DNA from: Pempheris klunzingeri
Lineage: Eukaryota; Chordata; Actinopteri; Acropomatiformes; Pempheridae
DNA length: 64,000 bases
Reading direction: 5' to 3'
Assembly: GCF_042242105.1 (NCBI RefSeq)
Contig: NC_092012.1
Coordinates: 9,305,470 to 9,369,469, forward strand
The notes below the pieces were generated by a model that saw only the letters and a list, made by a program, of their open reading frames with translations, was not told the origin of the DNA and made no database searches. This document shows positions 56,420 through 64,000 of this stretch, one piece after another; position 1 is the first letter of the stretch, and every line of letters begins with the position of its first letter. The position numbers were made by a program, and so were the translations under genes.

Positions 56420-58360
56420 GGTCATGTGACGCATCACATCACTGCTGCTGGTTATCAACTAAACTGCTGTTCACCGTCTGGTTTCCCTTCGGTTAATCAG
56501 TTAATCAACGATTATCTCTTGTTGTTGTTTGTTTTTTTTTCGTTTAATCCCTTTTAATCAATTAAGAATGTGTCGAATTTCAGCAAATGGCGAACATGCA
56601 TGTTCACAGACACCAAGATGCTTGTTTGGTCTGAACAATAATTAAACGCCAATCTGATGTATGCAACAAAGAAAACCTGCAAATAGTTACATCTGAAATA
56701 AGGGAGTCAGCTAATCTTTTTATTTATTTTTTTTATCTGGCAGGATTTTTTCAGATAGGGCACCCATCATAAAGGCTTTGTAATTAACTGCTTTACTAAT
56801 GGTTGATAATTATTGTACTATTGATTTATACATCAGCCATTAATTGTGAAAAATCCCCCTGGCTGGTCTTCCTCCACTCTGTTTGATGGTAGCATAGTAA
56901 TAATTGTTGGTAATAAACACTTTCATATTTTTTAGGCTGTCTGTTCTGCAGTTATACATGGAAGTGAGCTGTGAATGAATAGAATAGATTGTTGCAGATT
57001 CATTGTGGGAGCTTCCAGGAGGTAAATGGTGCATTCAAGGGTCTTCCTGATGAATGAAAGAGCCATTAAAACAAACATCCTGTTCGATGACTAACACCTC
57101 CCACGTGGATTTTTCACAACGTGGCAACCCAAAATCCACCTCTGAATGATTTAGAACTGCTCTATAGAGAATAAATTACTAGTTTATCAACCATTACAAC
57201 TACATTTATTGTAATTACATTAGCATTTCATCAGCTTACAAACCCTTTTATAAATTTATTAGGAAGTGGCACCAATAATAAACGCATAGGTACGTAAGTT
57301 ATGCTTGGTATTCTGTACAGATATGCAGTGGCTTCATCATGATTTTTTGGACAGTTGTCTTGCTGTATATTATGGGGAGTTGTGTAGTATTAAAAAAAAA
57401 AAAACCTCCAAACTCTAAGACGCTGCTCAGTGTTTACAGCCATTTGATATTTTGTTATCAACAGACCAAAACAGCTGGACCAAGACGCATGCTGCCAGTC
57501 CAAGACTGAGGTCATAGAGAGGAAATGTGGGAGTGCAGAGATGATGATGATGATGATGGAAAGAGGACTTGTTGGGTTTGTAGCTGTTTGTATATGTGTT
57601 TTGCGGTTGAGAGAAAAATTGAGATGTTGCACATACTGTGACCTACTCGTCACTCAAACACTGACTCACATTTGTTCTTTAGAATGGGCAATGCGGCCAG
57701 ATCCCCCCCCCCCCTCCTCCTCCTCCTCTTCCTCCTCTGTCCACTTCTCTCTCTTTGTGCCATTTATCCACAAATGCCATCAGACTACTCATTAAAGAAT
57801 TATGTAGCTCACATACATCATTGCTTTGTCCAAACAAACTTTCACACTGTTGATTCACAGGGTTCATCACCCTCTTGGCATTAATCACAAAAAGGGCTCA
57901 CTTGGGACGAAGCTGTTAATTTCATCACAATAACCTCAGTTCACACCATGCTGCTGTGATTATTCTGTCTCGAATATGACTTTTACATTGAAAAAGGACC
58001 TCACTGTTGTTGTGAGTCTTGTGAGGAATTGGTTCAGTGGGCAGAAACTGGTTCTGACGCCAGTATTAGAAGTTTGGATTCCGCTTGACCCACCCATGCT
58101 GAACATTTGCAAGCTGTTGGTAGAAATTATGCCATGTAATGATTTCATTAGGCTCAACTGCCACCAGAGAGATGGGGAGAGAGGAAGAAAGAACAAGAGG
58201 GGTGAGGGAAGTGCGTGGGGACACTGCTGAACCTCTGCCCATCTCTCTCTCTCTCTCTCTGTCGTGCAGCAGTTCGTTTGTGAGCGCCAGCAATTATCCC
58301 TGCATTCTTGTGAAGCACATGCTGCTGCAGTTTTTTTTTTACATTTTTTACTGCAAAATT
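56420..58360. other. Intergenic flank upstream of prss23
   Basis: AT-rich, non-coding. Contains short low-complexity tracts: a polyC plus CTC-rich run around 57704-57735 and (TC)n at 58242-58260. No gene is recognised. Confidence 0.5.
58242..58260 (+). repeat. (TC)n microsatellite
   Basis: About nine to ten TC units. Confidence 0.85.
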
Positions 58361-58369
58361 AAATTAAGT

Positions 58370-58694
58370 TAGACATTTTGGGAAATATGTTTATTGGCTC
58401 TCTTGTGGAGAATTAGATAATTAGTGTAGTTCTGTCCAAAGGCAACAAAATCCACCTACCAGCAACCCTTAAGTTAACCAATTAACATGTTATTGATAAA
58501 CTAAATGGTCATTGTGAACCCCCCCCCTGTAAAACTGTACATTGTTTTATTTTTGTATTATTACTATATTACTATTAAGTATTAGGTAGTGGTGAGCTTT
58601 AGATGTTGGTACTGCAAGTGGATTTTGTTTCACCTGGCACCAGACCTGTTCCCCCTTGTTTCCAGTCTTTGTGCTGAGAAAAGTTAACCAGCTG

Positions 58695-58729
<35 letters not shown>

Positions 58730-58800
58730 GCACAGACAAGAGAGTGGTATCAATCTTCTCATCTAACTCTCAGTTAGAAAAGCAAATAAAATTTCGAGCT
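58370..58800. repeat. Foldback interspersed repeat, copy 2
   Basis: Starts with ACATTTTGGGAAATATGTTT and CTGTCCAAAGGCAACAAAAT, CCACCTACCAGCAACCCTTA. It then continues in reverse complement with GTGAGCTTTAGATGTTGGTA, GTTTCCAGTCTTTGTGCTGA, and ATCTTCTCATCTAACTCTCA. It is the same family as the 50.6-51.1 kb copy, again with opposed arms, the first arm being internally deleted. A (TA)n tract is inserted in the right arm. Confidence 0.72.
58696..58737 (+). repeat. (TA)n microsatellite
   Basis: About 20 TA units inside the right arm of the foldback repeat. Confidence 0.93.
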
Positions 58801-58954
58801 TTTGCTTTAGAAATATTCAAATTCTGTTCAAGGTCTCCTGCAAATGATTATAGAGGAGCACCTTTGCCAGGACACAGGGTGGACCTGCTGGCTCATCACA
58901 CACTGCTCTGAATTACTCAAAACCCCACCCATCCCACAACACAAATTTACAATT

Positions 58955-58979
58955 CACACACACACACACACACACACAC
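58955..58979 (+). repeat. (CA)n microsatellite
   Basis: About 12 CA units. Confidence 0.92.
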
Positions 58980-58984
58980 CTCTC

Positions 58985-60480
58985 TCTCTGGACTGGTATC
59001 TGGAGCAGGAGGGTCTGCCAGCGTCTCATCTTCCTCTCATCCCCCAAACTCTGATCGGCTCCGCCAACCGCTGCTGATCTCTGCCATTTTCCCATGAACT
59101 TACCTGAGGTTTCATAACCAAACTCTGCGTCCATGTTTTCTTACCATTCAAACACTCGCTGCTTGAATGTACTGTTTGATGGTAATTAGTTTATCTGTGC
59201 AAAACCACTTGAAATATGGAGTGCAGAAGCTAAAATGACAGTAAAAGAAGGATCTGGGGGGGAAAATGATTGATGATTGTTTTCATTACTTCTCTAGGAC
59301 AACAGGAAGGGATGCCCTTTTTTTTTTTTTTTTACCAATGCCTGGGTGCTACTAAGGGAGACGTTTCTGTTTGTTTTGAATTGTTATGAAAGGGCCCATT
59401 TGTTTGGCTATGCCCACTGTTGTCAAGGAAACCCACATTCCCCGGAGTACTGTTCATGTTAATTGTTTTATTCCTCCCACTCTCCTCCTCTCTCGCTTCT
59501 GGCCACTGACACAATCAAGCAAGTGTGGACGGCCTCACATGTTTGAATCCTCTCTCTTTACGTCCTTCTGTCTGTCTCTGGCTGTCTGTCTGTCTGCTCT
59601 GTTCCTTCTTTGTGTTCTCTCAGCCTCTTGTTTGAATCATCTCTCCATTCCTGGACCCCTCCTCTTGCTCCTCCCCAGAGGCCATGAAACAGCTGTTTGG
59701 CACAACAAGATATCCACAGAGGTCTTTTTGAGAAGTTATTCACTGTGAAATCTTGGGGGGAACTGAAGCCGAGTTTAAAGCTCAAGGCAAAGCCGAAAGG
59801 AAGACGTTATAGCTGCTGGCAAGCACATTTGATATGTATAACTTTTAATGCTTCATGTAAAGGCTGGTAAACACAGTCTCGCTCAGCTGTGTTTAGGGAA
59901 ATTTCCACTCTTGATGCTCAGTGCATTCAAGTGTTCAAGGTTACTGTTTGGAGTGTTTACTTTCCTCCTCCCTGCATGTGTAGCTATATATCATTTGGTG
60001 AATTCCTGTTACCAAGAATACACAATAACAGCAGTTGAGAAATTTCATATTTCTAAATCATTTGCAGCCTATGTAAACTTAAAATCATGGTCATGTCAAC
60101 ATTGTGCAATTGTACAATCAACCATGTAGATTACCTTTTTGTGAAGAGGTTAGTTGTTAATGTTCACATTCCACCTTTCTCCCAAAAGGCACCATGGATC
60201 CCTCAGGCCTGATAAGTACCGGCAGAGAGGCGGCGAGGCTCATAAGTGCGTGAGATTTCTTCCTCTTCGTGGGCTGTAAACACAGAACATGGGCTTGCTG
60301 ATAACTTTGCTGTATTCAGAGCTTAGCAAGATATTTAGGGCCAATGAACAGTAACATTAACCGCCATAAACAACATGACTACGACTACGGTACTGGCTCT
60401 CCTCCAAAGAAACACACAGCAGAGAGCCTGTCTTGTAGAGCTGTTAGCCCTAGCTAAGCAGTAACTCTCTCAAAGGACCA
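58985..60480. other. Intergenic sequence
   Basis: No supported gene. A (TCTG)n-like cluster (TGTCTGTCTCTGGCTGTCTG) lies near 59568-59600, and a short GC-rich patch with ACCATGGATCCCTCAGGCCT near 60190-60255. Confidence 0.45.
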
Positions 60481-60499
60481 TAAATGTGCTTCTAGGCAA

Positions 60500-60770
60500 G
60501 CCAAAGCATGGAAAATGTATTTGTGTAGCACATTTCACACCCAAAATGCTTTATAGAGTACACAGGCACATGCTCAAGAAACAGACAATAGAAACAATAG
60601 CAAGCAAAAGGATGTAGAATAAAAACCATTAAAATAATCAAAAGCACACAGAATAAATACAATAAAACTAAAAAAAATTGATTTAAAAGAGGATGAATTG
60701 CAAGTGATGGTAAGCAGGTAGGTCTAAAATTTTGATTTGAAGGCAGTAGATTTGAAGCTGAGGGCACCGA
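60500..60770 (-). repeat. Probable teleost interspersed repeat fragment
   Basis: ATGTATTTGTGTAGCACATT, TCACACCCAAAATGCTTTAT and later AAAACCATTAAAATAATCAA resemble the common fish repeat of the form 'tttatatagcacatttcatacacaa...aaagtgctttaca'. Orientation and class are not firmly known. Confidence 0.5.
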
Positions 60771-60948
60771 TCACAAGAGCTCCTCTAGTTGGGGAAAAAA
60801 AAAGGCACCGTATGTCATATACTTTTTTTCCCATTATCCATTATCCATTATCCAATGAGTTAAGAGATAGCACATAACGTGCTATAGTGATGTTGTCCGT
60901 TTGGTGATCGCTAATCCGAGCTAGATCATAATCATGCTAACAATATAT

Positions 60949-60966
60949 AATATATATATATATATA
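60949..60966 (+). repeat. (TA)n microsatellite
   Basis: About nine TA units. Confidence 0.85.
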
Positions 60967-60969
60967 AGC

Positions 60970-62760
60970 TTGCTAATAGCAGCGCTGACTCTGTGGTAAT
61001 TTATGTCCTTCTGAATGAGGACACAACAAGCTGCTCTTTTTTTTTGAATTGCAGGTTCCAACAACAAAAGTCATTGCTGTGTGTGTCTGATCGGAGCCAA
61101 AGGCAGCTTCACCGTTGTTTTTTAGTGACTGTTAATGGAGTCAGTGGAGAAACACACAGTCTGACAGAGGCTTCTCATGGCTGGTTAGCTCTGACTGCAA
61201 GCCCTACATTGCCTTCCTTGCCTCCCACAGTCACGTCCCCCTCACTCCTCTGTTGCCTTTTTTAGATATGCTGGGAGTGAGCGTTCTAGCCGGATTTGAG
61301 ATTGGAGTCACTCTTTACAGGGTGTGTTACCTCTGTGTTGCCTCTGACCGCACCCAGCAGGTGGGGTTGGCAGTAGTCAGAAGTGTGGTCCTGGGGTCCT
61401 GGAGTCCACCTGTCTGTCACTGCTGTTAAACGTACTCTTCAAAGAGCAGCTTAAAACCAACTGAACCAACTTTTCTGTGGAAACTTTTCACAGTGGCATC
61501 GTTGTAGGGTGTGGTGACAGACCCAACCCGTGATGGATTTTTTTCGTTGTCAGAGGTGGTTTTCTTTCGTATTCTCATTTGCTCGTGAAGTCATGCACGT
61601 GTCATGCAATTTTAAAAGAGGAAGCAAGAAAAAAAGGGGAATAATACTGTGACACACCGTGTGGTTTGTGGTTTGTTAACAGGACAGTTCCATAATATTC
61701 CTCTCTCTGTCCCACAGTGTCCTCTCATACACCTCATGTCCTCTCATATATATATAAATATTTTTGATGATGCTGTTTTAACCCATTGCCCACAGGAGAT
61801 GAGTTGTGCACCATCACGAGGGTAACCGCTTCGCTTGACAAGGGATGTGATACTGAGCTCATTGGAAAATGACTCACATCCTTAGAGGGAAAATATAGAT
61901 ATGGCTAAACATTTAGGTTTTCTTTTTTCAAGAATTTTTGGTTTACAATTTGAAATTATAAGATTATTTGAACTGAAGCCATTTGTCATTCAGAAGACCA
62001 GTGTATGTAATCAGATCAAACAGTAATTTAATCAAAACACTGACTCGTTCATTATACAAGCGTTCTGTGGTATTTATCCTTCGGTAATAGGAATGCTGGT
62101 CATGGGTGCAGTTTATTTCAAATGGACTCATGAGCCGAAGGAATGATGAGAAGGAGCTGCTCTACTGTTCAAAATATTTGTTCTTTTTCTTAGTTTGTCT
62201 CTCTTTCTTTGATTTCTTTGGTTTTCCTTCTTAGCTGAGGTTTTTTTTTTTTTGGCGTTACTCCTCATCTTCTCTCACAGCTTTGGCTGGGTTGTGAACC
62301 ATTGCTGATGTGTGCCTGGAAAGTTGAGACACACTCTGTGTGATGTTGCGAAATTATGTGACTGGAGCAAAACCTGGCTTTAAATATTATTTGCGTTTGA
62401 CTAAGTGTGAGATATGTTTGTGATGCTTCGTACGAGTCATGTTTTATTGGACAACAGGGTGTTCAATAGAATTAGAAAACTTGTTTCCAACTAAATGATA
62501 AATGGTGTAATCAGAGGGAGGAGAGGCTCAGTGTTAAAGGATGACACTGAATCAGAGAGGCAGCTGATTTTAAAACGGAAAAGTCCAGTTTACTGTCGAT
62601 ACAGCAGGTCAACTACGGGCACAGATGTCATCTATTTCTCTGTGTAATCAGTGACGCACTGACAATGTGGAGGCCTTCATGGGTTTTATTTTTATCACTT
62701 ATATGTATGTATATATATAACATATATATATTATGTATTATAAGATTTTGATACCATACA
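60970..62760. other. Intergenic sequence
   Basis: No gene, RNA or repeat that I can assign. There are T-rich runs and a short TA-rich stretch near 61748 and 62700-62735. Confidence 0.45.
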
Positions 62761-62766
62761 ATCGGG

Positions 62767-62770
<4 letters not shown>

Positions 62771-62799
<29 letters not shown>
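62771..62799 (+). repeat. (GT)n microsatellite
   Basis: About 14 GT units. Confidence 0.92.
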
Positions 62800-62801
<2 letters not shown>

Positions 62802-62839
62802 AACCCTCCCTAACACTCCTAACATACATTAACAGGAGC

Positions 62840-63140
62840 ATTAGATGAGCAGATTGATTCTATTCCAGGTCCATTCACTATAACTCTACCTCAGCAGTGT
62901 GTTAGCTTAGCTTAGCTTAGTTAAGCTTTGCTTAGCACAATGACTGGAAATACTGGCAAACAGCTAGTCGTGCTCCGTCCAAAAGTAACAGAATCCACCT
63001 ACCAGCGCCTCTAAAGCTCACTAATGAAAATCTTATATCTCGTGTGTTTAATCTGAACAAAAACAGAACTCTGTGAAATCAATACTTCAAAGTTTTATGG
63101 CTATTTGTGCTCGATTATTTCTAACTTCCTTGAATCTTTG
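62840..63140 (+). repeat. Interspersed repeat of the foldback family, copy 3 (single arm)
   Basis: AGATGAGCAGATTGATTCTA, TTAGCTTAGCTTAGCTTAGT, AATGACTGGAAATACTGGCA, AACAGAATCCACCTACCAGC and CCTCTAAAGCTCACTAATGA follow the order of one arm of the family at 50.6 and 58.4 kb. A reverse arm is not seen. A GCTTA pentamer is locally repeated. Confidence 0.7.
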
Positions 63141-63789
63141 TGGGTTGGCTGGCAACTGCTCCCAGGGGTTCTGATAAATGCGGAAAAAGTATACAAAATA
63201 TACAGCATTTACAGCACGTGTTCTGGCCTAAGAGAAAGCTTTTAGTTATTGGTGGTGCTTGGTGGTCACTCCAGAGGTGTATTTCACCCCCAATGCACTG
63301 CAGTTTCACATTTGATGCATCTTTGTTAGATAATGTGCTTCACAACAAAACACAACAGTAAATCTAGTCGAAAGCATGTTTTATTTATTATCATTCTGCT
63401 AACATGAAGTTTCATAGAATACCAACAACATGCTTTTATAATCCAACTGTGCAGCCTGCCAAAGGACGCTGTGACTCAGACAAGTACCCTATCTGCATGT
63501 GCATCCACCCATCCCTGAGAGAGCAACCACACACTGAGGAAAGTGACAGTCTGTCAGCCACAGAGAGACCCCAGATAGCAGGAATTCCTGTGAATCAAAT
63601 CCATTTTTAAACCCTGTGGGTCTTTACAAAGGATTTTTCAGGGCTGTCGTCCAGGGATTGTCTCATTCTCAGAGCAAAAGATATTCATCTTTGAGTCTGA
63701 CTCAGTTATGTGTGATTGAGAGACTAATTTCTCACAGTAGAATCACATCTTGAGATAATATCTTGGCCAACTGCAATTCAAGGTCATTT

Positions 63790-63995
63790 AGCTAACAGAA
63801 TGAGGACATTTGTGGGAAGAGAGGACATTGTGGCAAGGTTAGGACTTAGTTTTAAAGTTAAGGTAAGAGTAAGGTTTAGGTTTAGATTAGGATTAGGGTA
63901 AGTGTTGAAGTCAGTTAGTTTTTCTGCTTACGGTTAGGATAAAGGGCTGGGCAGTGCATTATGTCAATGAGGGGTTCTCACAAATAAAAGAGAAG
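63790..63995 (+). repeat. Teleost interspersed repeat with TTAGG-like tract
   Basis: GAATGAGGACATTTGTGGGA, GGTTAGGACTTAGTTTTAAA, a run of GGTTTAGGTTTAGATTAGG, and GCATTATGTCAATGAGGGGT, then TCTCACAAATAAAAGA. The order matches a fish repeat of the form 'gaggacattttggc...ggttagggttagg...atgtcaatgagtgtcctcacaaagatag'. The telomere-like hexamers are part of that repeat and are not a telomere. Confidence 0.6.
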
Positions 63996-64000
63996 AGAGA

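Noticed and set aside
62880-62930. GCTTA pentamer repeats as a possible CRISPR or satellite array
   Set aside because: Only a few contiguous units without spacers, lying inside a known type of interspersed repeat; the organism is a vertebrate.
63840-63905. Interstitial telomere
   Set aside because: The units are irregular and embedded in a recognisable teleost dispersed repeat.

Overview
The window is nuclear DNA of a bony fish, most likely a percomorph teleost. Genes are split into many short GT-AG exons, (CA/GT)n microsatellites are frequent, decayed Tc1 and hAT transposons are present, and several interspersed repeats resemble ones familiar from teleost genomes. I recognise no bacterial, viral, tRNA, rRNA or CRISPR feature. 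I found no convincing previously undescribed system; the interest lies in the gene cluster and in repeats inside or beside exons.

Layout from left to right: a truncated hAT transposon (1-485); gpa33, an A33-antigen-type Ig receptor (+, coding 2973-6778); ildr2 (+, 8845-24874); ildr1 (+, 29970-36053); tmem39a (+, coding 44555-50017, probably with a non-coding first exon near 38.1-38.3 kb); prss23 (-, 56112-54164); and a gene-poor right flank (56.4-64 kb) made of repeats and unassigned sequence. All five gene models were assembled by hand from splice sites. Every intron phase closes the reading frame, giving proteins of 421, 732-747, 524, 493 and 405 residues.

Three neighbouring genes encode single-pass Ig-domain receptors. 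From what is known of the families, GPA33 is an intestinal epithelial membrane protein, and ILDR1 and ILDR2 are angulins of tricellular junctions. ildr2 and ildr1 lie head to tail, with a 5.1 kb gap between coding ends, and share intron positions and phases across the Ig and transmembrane parts. This suggests an old tandem duplication. TMEM39A is an ER multipass protein linked to secretory traffic and autophagy. PRSS23 is a secreted trypsin-fold protease with its catalytic triad intact.

Introns and flanks carry most of the unusual structure: a Tc1-like relic and an inverted-repeat element in ildr2, a pentanucleotide microsatellite that forms the polypyrimidine tract of a 57-nt ildr2 exon, a Buster-type hAT relic upstream of the tmem39a coding exons, and three copies of a repeat family, two of which fold back on themselves.
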